In this document: positions 18,772 through 29,173 of the stretch, in pieces | Layout of the letters: each line of letters starts with the position of its first letter | How positions within the stretch are numbered: the first letter of the stretch is position 1 | Origin: Acidobacteriota bacterium | GTDB lineage: Bacteria; Acidobacteriota; Vicinamibacteria; Vicinamibacterales; UBA2999 | NCBI GenBank assembly: GCA_020851565.1 | Contig: JADZCN010000020.1 | Location: 66,187-130,186, forward strand | Reading direction: 5' to 3' | Length of the DNA stretch: 64,000 nt | Position numbers and translations under genes: made by a program | Notes under the pieces: generated by a model | What the model saw: the letters and a program-made list of their open reading frames with translations, nothing else | What the model was told of the DNA's origin: nothing | Databases searched by the model: none

Positions 18772-20444
18772 GCTTCGATCCCGCCGCCATCGAGCACCTG
18801 TACGACACGGTCCTCGCGCCGAAACTGTCCGAGCTCGAGGGCCTGCGGCACCAGGTCAAGGGGATCATCACGAAGGCCGCGCTGACCCTCGCGGTGCCGT
18901 TCCTCCTGTTCTGGTTCGGCGGCCTCATCGAGCTGCTGCTGCCTGCCGGGCTCGGCTCCGTGGTCTCCGTCCTGAGCTTCGTCCTCATCTTCGCCGCCGT
19001 CCTCTACATCGGCATCCGTCATCTCATACCGGGTCTCACCGCGTACCTGAACTACCGCCAGCGCTTCAAGCACGAGGTCGTGGCCGAGATCTTCAAGATC
19101 GCGTGCCCGACGGCCGCCTACGATCCCAACCGCGGTATCCCCGAATCGGTGTTCGACGAGGCCGGGCTGTTCGCCGCGCGCGGTTCGTACAAATCGGACG
19201 ACCTGGTGCGCGGCACCATCGGTGACACGCCCTTCGAGGCCGCGGAGGTCGGACGGCAGTACTCCACCGGCGGCAAGAACAGCACGACCTACATCGTCTT
19301 CAAGGGGCTGTTCTTCCACATCGACTTCAACAAGAAGGTCCGCGGCACCACGATCGTCGTGCCGGAGTCGGCGCCGTCCTACCGCCTCGGGGATCACGGC
19401 GCGCTCCAGGGCGTGTCGCTCGAGGATCCGGACTTCGAGCGCGAGTTCGCCGTGTACTCGGACGGCGAGGTCGAGGCGCGCTACATCCTGACGCCTGCGA
19501 TGATGGAGCGGCTGCTGTCGCTTCGCGCGCGCGCAGGGAAGCCCGTCTACATGGCCTTCAAGAACCACCGGGTGTACCTCGGCATCCATTTCGACCGCGC
19601 CCTCTTCGAGCCGGGCATCGCGTCCACCACCTCCCGCGAGGCCATCGTGGAGATGGCCGAGCTCTTCGCGCTCGCCGACACCATCGTCCGCGAGCTGGAC
19701 CTGAACACGCGCATCTGGACAAAGGACGTGGACCGTTCGCTGCTCCAGGGCTCGACGGAGGCGCCGCCCGATCCGCTCGACGCGGTGGCCGCCCAGGCAC
19801 GCACGGGCACGCTCACCACGGAGCAGCTGTGGACTGCGGCCCTGGCGGCCACGGGCCCCGCGCACGCCGGCGACGAGGGGCCCGTGGCGCGCCCCGAGGG
19901 CACGTCCATCGCCATCGCGAGGGCGCCGGGCTCGCTCACCGTGGCCTACGGGGGCACGGTCACGATGATCGTGTTGCTCGTACTGTGGATCGCCAGCGTT
20001 CTTGTCAGCATCAGTGCCGCACGCGCGTTCGTCACGGCGATGTCCGCCACGATGGGCGTGGGGCCCCTGGCGGATCTCGCTGCCGCGCTGCCGGCCATCC
20101 CCGTGGCCGACGACTACACGGCCTCGCTGCCTCTCGCGTGGCTGCTGGGCGCCGCCATCCCCGGAAGCCTGCTGGGCCTCGGCTGGATGTTCCGCGTGCG
20201 CCGGGTCGAGATCGGCCCCGACGCGGTGCACATCTCCCGTGGCCTGCGCCCCTGGCCCCGCCGCTATCCGCGGCCGCCGTACGAGAAGGTCGTCGTTGTC
20301 GAACGCGCGGTGTACATCGGCAGGAACGAAGGCCTGAACCTGGTGAATCCCTCGGCCTCACCGATGCTGAAGGCCGATGAAGCCCGCTGGGTAGCCTACG
20401 AAATGCGCCAGGCCCTCAGGGAGACCGCCGCCTCCGCACCGTAG
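18768..20444 (+). CDS. DUF3137 domain-containing membrane protein
   Basis: Overlaps the lemA stop; YRQRFKHEVVAEIFKIACPTAAYDPNRGIPES...FKGLFFHIDFNKKVRGTTIVVPE. Confidence 0.88.
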   Translation: MSFDPAAIEHLYDTVLAPKLSELEGLRHQVKGIITKAALTLAVPFLLFWFGGLIELLLPAGLGSVVSVLSFVLIFAAVLYIGIRHLIPGLTAYLNYRQRFKHEVVAEIFKIACPTAAYDPNRGIPESVFDEAGLFAARGSYKSDDLVRGTIGDTPFEAAEVGRQYSTGGKNSTTYIVFKGLFFHIDFNKKVRGTTIVVPESAPSYRLGDHGALQGVSLEDPDFEREFAVYSDGEVEARYILTPAMMERLLSLRARAGKPVYMAFKNHRVYLGIHFDRALFEPGIASTTSREAIVEMAELFALADTIVRELDLNTRIWTKDVDRSLLQGSTEAPPDPLDAVAAQARTGTLTTEQLWTAALAATGPAHAGDEGPVARPEGTSIAIARAPGSLTVAYGGTVTMIVLLVLWIASVLVSISAARAFVTAMSATMGVGPLADLAAALPAIPVADDYTASLPLAWLLGAAIPGSLLGLGWMFRVRRVEIGPDAVHISRGLRPWPRRYPRPPYEKVVVVERAVYIGRNEGLNLVNPSASPMLKADEARWVAYEMRQALRETAASAP

Positions 20445-20462
20445 GCGGCGCAGCCGCCCCGC

Positions 20463-21650
20463 TCAGGCCGCCCCGGCCTCGCCGGCCGGGGCATGGCCCA
20501 CCAGGTGCACCGTGCGTGTCGGGACCGCAAACGCCGTCCCCGCCTGTTCCACCACCTGCATGAACCCGAGCAGCACCTCCTGACGGCACTGCTGGAAGTC
20601 CCCCCAGGTCGGCACGGCGAACCACGCCATGATCTCGATGTCCAGCGAGCTCGCGCCGAATTCCTTGAACTTCACGACGATCGCGTCGGGCCAGATCTTC
20701 GGGTGCTCGCGCAGGACCCGCTCGAAGCCCTCGAGCACCTGCTGCATCTGCGCGCCTGTCGTGCCGTACTCGACGCCGATCGTGGTGGCCAGGCGCATGC
20801 GATCGCGCACCGCGAACGACTCGAGCCGCTGGTCGGCGAGCTTGCCGTTGGGGATGCTGATGAGCGTGCGATCGAGCGTGCGGAAGCGCGTGGAGCGCAA
20901 GCCGATGTCCTCCACGGTCCCGACGAACTCCTCGACCTTCACGAAATCGCCGACACGGAACGGCTGGTCCACAGCGAGCGCCATCGATCCGAACAGGTTC
21001 TCCACGGTCTTCTGCGCGCCGAACGCCAGCGCCAGGCCGCCAATTCCGAGGCCGGCCAGCAGCGTCGTCACCGGGTAGCCAAAGGCGGCGAGGAGGGCCA
21101 GACTCCCGAGCGCCGCGATGGCACCCTTGGCGAGGTTCGAGCCGATGGTGAGCAGGTGGCGCGCCGACGGGCTCTCGGCGGCCCACGGCCGCGACAGCGT
21201 GAACTCGACGAACACGTTCACCGAGCGCCAGAGGCCCCAGAAGATCGTCGCCACCCACGCGGCCCGGACCACCTGCACGATGACGCGCTCGCCGGCGTCG
21301 GGCAGGCCGATGGAGTGCCCGAGCGCGGCGAAGAGGGCGAGCGTCCAGGCCACCCCGATGGGAGGGCCGAGGCTGTCGAAGAGCCTGTCGTCCCAGGCGG
21401 TGCTGGTGCGCCTCGACACGCGCCGCAGCACGCCCCTGGTGATGGCGCCGAGCAGCCGGCCGCCCCACCATGACACAGCGAGCGCGGCGGCGAGCGCGAC
21501 CCACTGCCACCACATGATGTCGAACGGGCCCGGGGCCGTGAGGGATCCGAGATGCGACCGAACGAGCCAGTCGGTGATCCAGTGGCTGACGGCGCCGGCG
21601 TCGGTGCGGGCGACGTCAGCGCCGGAGGGCTGTGCGGTCAGCAGGTCCAT
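20463..21650 (-). CDS. MscS-type mechanosensitive channel
   Basis: LLAGLGIGGLALAFGAQKTVENLFGSMALAVDQPFRVGDFVKVEEFVGTVEDIGLRSTRFRTLDRTLISIPNGKLADQ. Confidence 0.97.
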   Translation of the reverse strand: MDLLTAQPSGADVARTDAGAVSHWITDWLVRSHLGSLTAPGPFDIMWWQWVALAAALAVSWWGGRLLGAITRGVLRRVSRRTSTAWDDRLFDSLGPPIGVAWTLALFAALGHSIGLPDAGERVIVQVVRAAWVATIFWGLWRSVNVFVEFTLSRPWAAESPSARHLLTIGSNLAKGAIAALGSLALLAAFGYPVTTLLAGLGIGGLALAFGAQKTVENLFGSMALAVDQPFRVGDFVKVEEFVGTVEDIGLRSTRFRTLDRTLISIPNGKLADQRLESFAVRDRMRLATTIGVEYGTTGAQMQQVLEGFERVLREHPKIWPDAIVVKFKEFGASSLDIEIMAWFAVPTWGDFQQCRQEVLLGFMQVVEQAGTAFAVPTRTVHLVGHAPAGEAGAA

Positions 21651-21739
21651 GATCCTCCAAACACATCACGAACCTCGGGGCCGCTGCAAGCTCAGGCGGG
21701 TCAGGCGGGGCCGGCACGGTTGGTCGGAAATCGCGCCAG

Positions 21740-23029
21740 TTACTGCGTACGGGGGGCGCCTCGCGCGGCGCCATCCGGCACCACCAGCACCAGCGCGCCG
21801 CCCAGGGCGACGACGACGCCGATGGCGACGAGGCCCGCCGAGAACCCGCCCGTCGCGTCACGGAGATAGCCAATGCCGTACGGGCCGACGAAGCCGCCGA
21901 TATTGCCGACCGAGTTGATGAGAGCAATGCCCGCGGCCGCACCGACGCCGTGCACGAACGAAGTGGCCAGCGTCCAGAAGGGGCCGAACATGGACGCGAG
22001 CCCCAGCATCGCGATTGACAGCAGGACGAGCGAGGGCACCAGCCCCTGGACGAACGCGGTGGCCACGAACGCGGCGCCGGCCACGACCGCTCCCCCCGCG
22101 ACGTGCCAACGCCGCTCGCCCGTCCGGTCTGAATGGCGTGACGTCACGACCATGCCCACCGCGCCGGCCACGTACGGAAGGGCACTCAGCAGGCCGATCT
22201 GGAACGGCGTGCCGGCGAAGGCGGCCTGCAGGAGCTGGGGCAGGAAGAACCCGAACGCATAGAGCGCCACCGGCACCACGAAGTAGACGAGCGCCAGCAC
22301 CCACAGCCACGGATGCCGCAGGGCGTCGCCCACGCCGTGCGCGCGCTCCTCCTGGCCCGAGGCCTCGGCGGCAAGGGCGGACGCCAGCGCCTCGCGTTCG
22401 CCACTGGTGAGCCAGGGCGCCTCGTCCGGCGTCTCCTTCAGCACGCGCAGCACGACCAGCCCCATGGCCGCCGCGGGCAGGCCCTCCAGCAGGAACATCC
22501 ACTGCCAGCCTGCGAGGCCGCCAAGGCCATCGAGGGTCAACAGCGCGCCCGAGACGGGCCCGCCGACAATGCCGGCCGTGACCACCGCGGTCATGAAGGT
22601 CGCCACGGTCCGCGCGCGCTCGCGCGCGGGCACCCAGCGCGTGAGGTAGTAGATGATGCCGGGAAAGAATCCCGCCTCGGCCGCGCCCAGCAGGAAGCGC
22701 AGCGCGTAGAAGGTGGGCGCGTCGCGGACGAACAGCATCGCCGCCGAGATCAGCCCCCACGAGATCATGATGCGCGCGATCCACCGCCGCGCGCCCACCT
22801 TCGCCAGGATGATGTTGCTCGGGATCTCGAACGCGGTGTAACTGACGAAGAAGATGCCGGCGCCGAAGCCGTACACCGCCGCCGAGAAGCCGAGCGCGGT
22901 GTTCATCTGCAGCGCCGCGAAGCCGACGTTGATGCGGTCGAGATACGCGAAGATGTAGCAGAGGAACAGGAAGGGGACGAGCCGCCGCCGCACCTTCGCG
23001 GCGGCGCCCTCGAGCGCGCGATCGCTCAT
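21740..23029 (-). CDS. MFS transporter (anion:cation symporter-like)
   Basis: 429 aa; FLFLCYIFAYLDRINVGFAALQMNTALGFSAAVYGFGAGIFFVSYTAFEIPSNIILAKVGARRWIARIMISWG. Confidence 0.95.
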   Translation of the reverse strand: MSDRALEGAAAKVRRRLVPFLFLCYIFAYLDRINVGFAALQMNTALGFSAAVYGFGAGIFFVSYTAFEIPSNIILAKVGARRWIARIMISWGLISAAMLFVRDAPTFYALRFLLGAAEAGFFPGIIYYLTRWVPARERARTVATFMTAVVTAGIVGGPVSGALLTLDGLGGLAGWQWMFLLEGLPAAAMGLVVLRVLKETPDEAPWLTSGEREALASALAAEASGQEERAHGVGDALRHPWLWVLALVYFVVPVALYAFGFFLPQLLQAAFAGTPFQIGLLSALPYVAGAVGMVVTSRHSDRTGERRWHVAGGAVVAGAAFVATAFVQGLVPSLVLLSIAMLGLASMFGPFWTLATSFVHGVGAAAGIALINSVGNIGGFVGPYGIGYLRDATGGFSAGLVAIGVVVALGGALVLVVPDGAARGAPRTQ

Positions 23030-23048
23030 GCGCGGGCAAGCCGCGCCG

Positions 23049-23945
23049 TCACGGCGTCACCGTCACCTTGACGAGCCCGAACGTCCAGCAGCAGACCTCG
23101 CCGCCTCCGCCATCCCCGGAGTAGTCGTTCGCGACGACGTGCAGGACGTACTCGCCGGGCGCACCGAAGCGCGCGCTGGTCGTGGCCTTGCCGCGGAACG
23201 GCTGGTTCACCTGGCCACCTTCCAGCACCTCCATCTTCGGGTTGGCCTTGTCGAAGGTCACGTCCCCCGGGCCGCGGAACTTGGACCACGTGAGCTCCAC
23301 CGGCGGCGGCGGGTCCTTCATCGGCGCGTTCGATCCGCTGGAGTACTTCGCATCGTCACTCACCCAGGCCGTCAGGGCGAGCGGCGCCTTGGCCGACGTG
23401 GTGCGCGTGACGGCGCGCTCGAGCGTGGCCACCGGCCCCTGCAAGGCGGGGCCCTGCTCTTCCAGGTGCAACTGCGGCGGCTTGTTGCCGACGGCGACGT
23501 CCGTGAACGGGCTGACGACGTAGTCGGGGTGCAGGCGGAGGGGAATCACGGTGGACTGGCCATTGGCCACGATGGTCCAGGTCAGGCGGTCCTTCGGCGT
23601 GAACGACGCCGGCACGCGGACGAGGAACATGCCGGTCTTCCTGCCGGGCTCGAAGTGCGTGGGCTGGCCCAGGTCCGGCCCGCCCGGCTCGATGCGGTTG
23701 TTCGGGCCGATGGGCACGTCCATGGCGCGCGACATGTTGCGATTGAGGTAGCCGACCAGGAAGTTGTGCGTGCCGTCCTGGTCGTCGAACCACCCCTCGA
23801 AGGCGCCGGTGATGCTGGCGCCGAACTGGCGTGGCGGCTCGCTCGGAAGCTGCTGGCCCGCCCGCAGTGCGCCGCCGGCCAGCACGCCGCTCGCCACGGC
23901 CAGTGCCGCGCACAACTTCGCCATGAACTGTCGGTCACGCAACAT
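23049..23945 (-). CDS. Exported hypothetical protein
   Basis: MLRDRQFMAKLCAALAVASGVLAGGALRAGQQLPSEPPRQFGASITGAFEGWFDDQDGTHNFLVGYLNRN... Confidence 0.8.
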   Translation of the reverse strand: MLRDRQFMAKLCAALAVASGVLAGGALRAGQQLPSEPPRQFGASITGAFEGWFDDQDGTHNFLVGYLNRNMSRAMDVPIGPNNRIEPGGPDLGQPTHFEPGRKTGMFLVRVPASFTPKDRLTWTIVANGQSTVIPLRLHPDYVVSPFTDVAVGNKPPQLHLEEQGPALQGPVATLERAVTRTTSAKAPLALTAWVSDDAKYSSGSNAPMKDPPPPVELTWSKFRGPGDVTFDKANPKMEVLEGGQVNQPFRGKATTSARFGAPGEYVLHVVANDYSGDGGGGEVCCWTFGLVKVTVTP

Positions 23946-24056
23946 GGTTCGTCCCTCGGAGAAGGGATGGGCGATCCGATCGCGGGCGCAGGCGGGGACC
24001 GGGCCCAGGCGCCCCCGGGCGACGCGGAGCCGCCGCCCGGGGCCCATCCAGGTGCG

Positions 24057-25454
24057 TTACTGCTGGTCGTTCCGCTCGGCGGTGCTCGTCGAGGCCTTCG
24101 CCTTCCGCTCGGCCACGAGCGCGTTGTACTCGTCGTCGGTGAGGTACACCACGTTCATCCAGGCGTGGGCCATCTCGTCCACGGTGCGGTCGCCGTAGCC
24201 CACCCACTGATCCGGATCGGGGTTGAACGGGTTGTTCTTCGTGTTGTCGTACCAGGCGCTCACCTGGATGACCGTCCCCTTCGGGAACACCGGCGCGGCG
24301 TCGTCCTCGTAGATGTAGTTGGTCATCCAGTTGAAGTTGAAGTCGCCGACGTAGCTGATGATCTCGCGGCTGCCGTCCGGCTTGATGGCCTCGACCCGCA
24401 TCGCCTTGCCGCGCAGGTGGAAGTGCGGCTGGAAGTTCGTGATGAGCGTGTTCTCCTTCAGCACCGTGAAGCCTTCGGTGTGCGAGATGGAGTTGGGCGG
24501 GATGTCGAGGAAACCGCGCGTGCGCAGGCCCGTGAATCCGATCAGGTAGCTGCGCTTCTTCGGCTCCTGCCCCTTCGGGTAGAACCACAGCGCGATTTCC
24601 GACCCGCCGGTGATCTCCTCACCGGCCGCGTGGAGATGCTGGTCCCACGAGATCTTCTCGCCGGGGACGATCAGCTTGCCCGTGCCCTCGCGGAAGAGGT
24701 CGTAGCCCTTACCGATGGCCCATTCCATCAGCTGCGGGCGGCGGTTCACCAGGTCCTCGCGCGTCAGCGGCCCCGTGGGTCCGTTGGCCGTCCCCGTGTT
24801 CACCGCGTCGGGATCGTCGTTGAGCACGAGGTACGCGATGGAGTGATGCAGGATCTTGCGGCTGGCCAGGTTCGACGGTCGAATCTCGACCATCTTCACC
24901 CAGCGCGGCTCGGAGATCGGGATGTCACTCATCGGCCGGAACCAGACGTCCTGATGCTTGGCGGGCATCGTGTAGTCGGGCGACTTGATGACCAGGTCCG
25001 GCTCGCCGAAGCCGTCCGTCACGCCCTGCCACATGTTCTCGGCGAGGAGCTTCTTCGGCGGCGGCAGGTCGCGCGGGTCGCCTTCGGGCGCGCCGGCGTC
25101 CACCCAGCGGACGATGGTCTCGATCTGGGCGTCGCTGAGCGACATGTCGTTCTTGAAGTGTTGCACACCCACCGACTTGTCGATGTGCCACGGCGGCATC
25201 TGGCGCCGCATCACGCGGTCCTTGATGGACCGTGCCCAGGGGCGGGCCTCCTTGTAGGTGATGAGCGACATCGGCGCGATGGAGTTCGGCTGATGGCACG
25301 ACTGGCACCTGGACTGGAAGATGGGCGCGACATCCTTCGAGAAGGTCGCGGTGCCGGGTGTGGACTGCGCGGCCGACACGGACGCAGTGCCGGCGAGTGC
25401 ACCTATCGCGACGAGTCCGACGTTCAGCCCCCGCACGAGTACACGGCCAACCAT
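24057..25454 (-). CDS. Cytochrome c domain fused to a PHM-like copper type II monooxygenase fold
   Basis: CQSCHQPNSIAPMSLITYKEARPWA (c-heme); KILHHSIAYLVLND, WDQHLHAAGE and FQPHFHLRGKAMRVEA as candidate copper ligands. Confidence 0.75.
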   Translation of the reverse strand: MVGRVLVRGLNVGLVAIGALAGTASVSAAQSTPGTATFSKDVAPIFQSRCQSCHQPNSIAPMSLITYKEARPWARSIKDRVMRRQMPPWHIDKSVGVQHFKNDMSLSDAQIETIVRWVDAGAPEGDPRDLPPPKKLLAENMWQGVTDGFGEPDLVIKSPDYTMPAKHQDVWFRPMSDIPISEPRWVKMVEIRPSNLASRKILHHSIAYLVLNDDPDAVNTGTANGPTGPLTREDLVNRRPQLMEWAIGKGYDLFREGTGKLIVPGEKISWDQHLHAAGEEITGGSEIALWFYPKGQEPKKRSYLIGFTGLRTRGFLDIPPNSISHTEGFTVLKENTLITNFQPHFHLRGKAMRVEAIKPDGSREIISYVGDFNFNWMTNYIYEDDAAPVFPKGTVIQVSAWYDNTKNNPFNPDPDQWVGYGDRTVDEMAHAWMNVVYLTDDEYNALVAERKAKASTSTAERNDQQ

Positions 25455-25547
25455 GTTCCGCCTCCTTGGGCAATCCCGGGTTGTCTGGCCGGGGATTCTA
25501 GCCCAACTGGGCCGAAAGGGGGGAGGGGCCCCGCATATAATCCGCGG

Positions 25548-27962
25548 GTGTGCGCCGCGACCCGCCTTTCGCCTGATCTGCTCCAGCGCCCCTGCCGCCC
25601 AGCGGACATCCCCTTTGCCACCACCGCCGAGGCCCGGCCGCTTACGGGCGTCGTCGGCCAGGAGCGCGCCGTGCAGGCCCTGCGGTTCGGGATCGGGATG
25701 CGCCGTCACGGCTACAACCTCTTCGCGATTGGGCCGCCGGGGGTTGGCAAGCAGACGCTCCTCCGGCAGTTCCTCGGCGACCAGGCCGCCCGGGAGCCCG
25801 TGCCGTCCGACTGGTGCTACGTGCACGACTTCGCGAACCCGGGGCGCCCGCGCGCGCTGGAGCTGCCGCCCGGCATGGGTGTGCGCCTGCAGCGCGACAT
25901 GGCCGGCGCCGTGGCCGAACTGCGCGTCGTCATGCGCTCCACGTTCGAGAGCGAGGAGTACCGTACGCGCAAGCAGCAGATCATCGGGCGCTTCAAGGAG
26001 CGCCAGGAGCGGGCGATGACCGGCGTCCAGGAGCGGGCGCGGCGGCGGGACATCGAGGTCCTGCAGACGGGCATGGGCATCGCCGTCGCGCCGGTCCACG
26101 ACGGCGCGGCCATCGATCCGGAGTCGTTCCAGCGGCTCCCGTCGAAGGACCGCGAGCGCTACCAGGCCGCCATGGAGGAGGTCGGCGCCGAGCTGCAGGA
26201 GCTGCTGCGGAAGTTTCACCAGTGGGGGCGCGAGCACTACGAGGAGCTGAAAGCCCTCGACCGCGAGATGGCCGCGGCTTCGGCCCGCCAGGTGCTGGGT
26301 GCCGTGCGCCGGACCTACCAGGCGCTGCCCGAGGTCGTGGACCACCTCGCGCAGGTCGAGGAAGACGTCGTGGACAACGCGGACAACTTCCTGGACGGCG
26401 GGGAGGAAGGCGTGGAGGCCGCGCTCAAGCGCGCGTTGAAGCCCGAGCTGGCCAACGGGCCCTCGTTCCGCCGCTATCAGATCAACGTGCTCGTGGATCG
26501 CACCGGCCTCGACGGGGCACCGGTGGTCCACGAGGACAACCCGACGCACGCGAACCTCATCGGCGCCATCGAGCACGAGACGCAATTCGGCGCGCTCATC
26601 ACCAATTTCACCCTCATCAAGGCCGGGGCGCTGCACCGCGCGATTGGCGGCTACCTGGTCCTCGACGCGCTGAAGGTGCTCCAGCAACCCCTGGCCTGGG
26701 AAGCGCTCAAGCGCATGATCCGCTCGGGGGAGATCCGCATCGAATCACTCGGCCAGGCGCTCGGCCTCGTGGCCACGGTCTCGCTCGAGCCGGTCCCCAT
26801 CCCGCTCGGGCCGACAAAGCTCGTGCTCACGGGCGACCGCATGCTGTACTACCTGCTGTCCGCACTCGACCCGGAGTTCCTCGAGCTCTTCAAGGTCCTC
26901 GTGGACTTCGAAGAGACGATGGATCGGGGGCCCGAGACCGAGCCGACCTATGCGAGCCTCGTGGCCACGCTCGTCTCGCAGGAGAAGCTCCGCCCCTTCG
27001 ATCGCGGCGCGGTCGCGCGCGTTATCGACCACGCCGCCCGATCCGCCGGCGACGCGGAGAAGCTCTCCGTCCAGATGCGCGGGATTCTCGACCTGCTGCG
27101 CGAGTCGGACTACTGGGCCGCGAGCGCCGGCCGGGACGTGGCCACCGCGGCCGACGTCCAGCAGGCCCTCGACGCGCAGCGCCTCCGGTCCGGCCGCGTG
27201 CGCGAGCGCCTGCAGGAGGCCATCCGGCGCGACGACATCCTCGTGACGACGACGGGCGAGGCCGTGGGCCAGGTGAACGGGCTCTCGGTCTTCCAGATTG
27301 GCGAGCACGCCTTCGGCCATCCCACGCGCCTCACGGCGCGCGTGCGGCTCGGCAAGGGCGAGGTCGTCGACATCGAGCGCGAGGTCAAGCTGGGCGGTCC
27401 CATCCACTCCAAGGGCGTGCTCATCCTTGCCGGCTTCCTCGGATCGCGCTACGCCGCCACGGTGCCCCTGTCGCTGTCGGCGACCATCGTGTTCGAACAG
27501 TCGTATGCCGGCGTGGAGGGCGACAGCGCGTCGCTGGCGGAGCTCTGCACGCTGCTGTCGGCGCTGGCCGAGCTGCCGGTGCGGCAGTCGCTGGCCACGA
27601 CCGGTTCGATCAACCAGCACGGCCAGGTGCAGGCCATCGGCGGCGTGAACGAGAAGATCGAAGGGTTCTTCGACATCTGCCAGCAGCGCGGCCTCACTGG
27701 CGATCAGGGTGTCATCATCCCGAAGAGCAACGTGAAGAACCTGATGCTGCGCCAGGACGTCGTGGACGCGGTCGCGGCCGGCCGCTTCCACGTGCACGTC
27801 GTCGAGCAGGTGGACGATGCGCTGGAGTTGTTGACGGGCACCGCGGCGGGTGCGCGGGATGGAACCGGCCGCTTCCCCGAGGGCAGCGTCAACGCACGTG
27901 TCGAGGCGCGGCTGATGGGGTTTGCGGAGAGTGCCCGCGCGTTCGCCAAGGGCGTGACTTAG
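25548..27962 (+). CDS. Lon-like ATP-dependent protease (AAA, COG1067-like); GTG start
   Basis: GPPGVGKQTLLRQFLGD Walker A; VVQ/LTGDRMLYYLLSALDPEF; C-terminal Lon protease YAGVEGDSASLAELCTLLSALAELPVRQSLATTGSINQHGQVQAIGGVNEKIEGFF. Confidence 0.93.
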   Translation: MCAATRLSPDLLQRPCRPADIPFATTAEARPLTGVVGQERAVQALRFGIGMRRHGYNLFAIGPPGVGKQTLLRQFLGDQAAREPVPSDWCYVHDFANPGRPRALELPPGMGVRLQRDMAGAVAELRVVMRSTFESEEYRTRKQQIIGRFKERQERAMTGVQERARRRDIEVLQTGMGIAVAPVHDGAAIDPESFQRLPSKDRERYQAAMEEVGAELQELLRKFHQWGREHYEELKALDREMAAASARQVLGAVRRTYQALPEVVDHLAQVEEDVVDNADNFLDGGEEGVEAALKRALKPELANGPSFRRYQINVLVDRTGLDGAPVVHEDNPTHANLIGAIEHETQFGALITNFTLIKAGALHRAIGGYLVLDALKVLQQPLAWEALKRMIRSGEIRIESLGQALGLVATVSLEPVPIPLGPTKLVLTGDRMLYYLLSALDPEFLELFKVLVDFEETMDRGPETEPTYASLVATLVSQEKLRPFDRGAVARVIDHAARSAGDAEKLSVQMRGILDLLRESDYWAASAGRDVATAADVQQALDAQRLRSGRVRERLQEAIRRDDILVTTTGEAVGQVNGLSVFQIGEHAFGHPTRLTARVRLGKGEVVDIEREVKLGGPIHSKGVLILAGFLGSRYAATVPLSLSATIVFEQSYAGVEGDSASLAELCTLLSALAELPVRQSLATTGSINQHGQVQAIGGVNEKIEGFFDICQQRGLTGDQGVIIPKSNVKNLMLRQDVVDAVAAGRFHVHVVEQVDDALELLTGTAAGARDGTGRFPEGSVNARVEARLMGFAESARAFAKGVT

Positions 27963-28002
27963 GTTCTCGGGTTCTCGGGTTCTCGGGTTCTCAGGTTCTC
28001 GG
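27961..28002 (-). repeat. AGAACCCG-family array sharing the Lon stop codon's AG
   Basis: t|aggttctcgggttctcgggttctcgggttctcaggttctcggg. Confidence 0.94.
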
Positions 28003-28035
28003 GATCCCTGGCGGCGCCTCCTACTGGTACGGCAG

Positions 28036-29139
28036 TCACGATGGGGCGCCCGGCATGCGGACGACCCGCCGCGTTGCGCCCCATCGCCCAGAGCCCTCCG
28101 CGAAGCGGCCCGCCAGGCGGTGGCCGCAGTCCAGGCAGCGGCCGTCGCCATCGAGATGCCAGGCCGTGATCTCGTAGCCGTCCCTGCCGATGACTCTCCC
28201 ACCGCACGCGGCGCAGTACGTGGACTGCCCTTCCTGGTCCGGGAGGTTCCCGGTGTAGACATGCTTCATCCCGGCCGCCTTCGCCTGGCGGCGGGCCCGC
28301 CGCAGCGTGGCGATGGGCGTCGGCGGGACATCCGTCATCTTGAAGTCGGGATGGAAGCCGGTGAAGTGCAGCGGGACGTCCGGGCCGAGGCGCTCCGCGG
28401 CCCACCCGCAGAGCCGCGCGATCTCGTCCTCCGAATCGTTCTGCCCGGGAATGATCAGCGTCGTCACCTCGAGCCACACGCGTGTCTCCCGGGCCAGCCA
28501 CTCGAGCGTGTCGAGCACCGGCGTGAGATGCGCGAAGCAGACCTTGTCGTAGAACCGCTCGGTGAACGCCTTGAGGTCGATGTTCGCCGCGTCGATGCAG
28601 CGGAAGAACCCGGCGCGCGCCTCCGGGCTGATGTAGCCGGCGGACACTGCCACCGTCCGCACGCCGAGCGCATGCGCCTCCTGCGCGCAGTCGATGGCGT
28701 ACTCGGCGAAGGTCACGGGATCGGTGTACGTGAACGCGATGCTCGTGCACCCGGCGTCCACCGCGGCCTCGGCGACGCGCCGCGGTGAGGCGTGCGACGC
28801 GAGAGTCCGGCTCTCGCGCGCCTTCGAGATGTCCCAGTTCTGGCAGAACCGGCAGCCGAGGTTGCAGCCGGCCGTGCCGAACGACAGCACGCTGGAGCCC
28901 GGGTAGAAGTGGTTGAGCGGTTTCTTCTCGATGGGATCGATGCAGAACCCGCTTGCACGCCCATAGCTGGTGAGGACGATCTCGCCGTTCCGGGCTTCGC
29001 GGACGAAGCAGAACCCTTTCTGCCCCTCGTGCAGCCGGCAGTAACGCGGGCACAGATCGCACTGGAGGCGGCCATCGCCCAGGCGGTGCCACCACCGGCC
29101 GCTGACCGTCCCCGGCTCGATTTCCTGGCGGGGAGTCAT
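28036..29139 (-). CDS. amrS: AmmeMemoRadiSam system radical SAM enzyme
   Basis: GRLQCDLCPRYCRLHEGQKGFCFVREARNGEIVLTSYGRASGFCIDPIEKKPLNHFYPGSSVLSFGTAGCNLGCRFCQNWDISKAR; CxxxCxxC variant as CNLGCRFC. Confidence 0.95.
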   Translation of the reverse strand: MTPRQEIEPGTVSGRWWHRLGDGRLQCDLCPRYCRLHEGQKGFCFVREARNGEIVLTSYGRASGFCIDPIEKKPLNHFYPGSSVLSFGTAGCNLGCRFCQNWDISKARESRTLASHASPRRVAEAAVDAGCTSIAFTYTDPVTFAEYAIDCAQEAHALGVRTVAVSAGYISPEARAGFFRCIDAANIDLKAFTERFYDKVCFAHLTPVLDTLEWLARETRVWLEVTTLIIPGQNDSEDEIARLCGWAAERLGPDVPLHFTGFHPDFKMTDVPPTPIATLRRARRQAKAAGMKHVYTGNLPDQEGQSTYCAACGGRVIGRDGYEITAWHLDGDGRCLDCGHRLAGRFAEGSGRWGATRRVVRMPGAPS

Positions 29140-29173
29140 GGGAAGTCTCCTTCTTTCAGGATACGCCTCTCGT

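Noticed and set aside
23028-27962. 1644-aa plus-strand ORF
   Set aside because: Its first ~840 codons are antisense to well-supported genes (MFS, exported protein, cytochrome c fusion). High GC leaves few stops; the real gene is the Lon-like protease from 25548.
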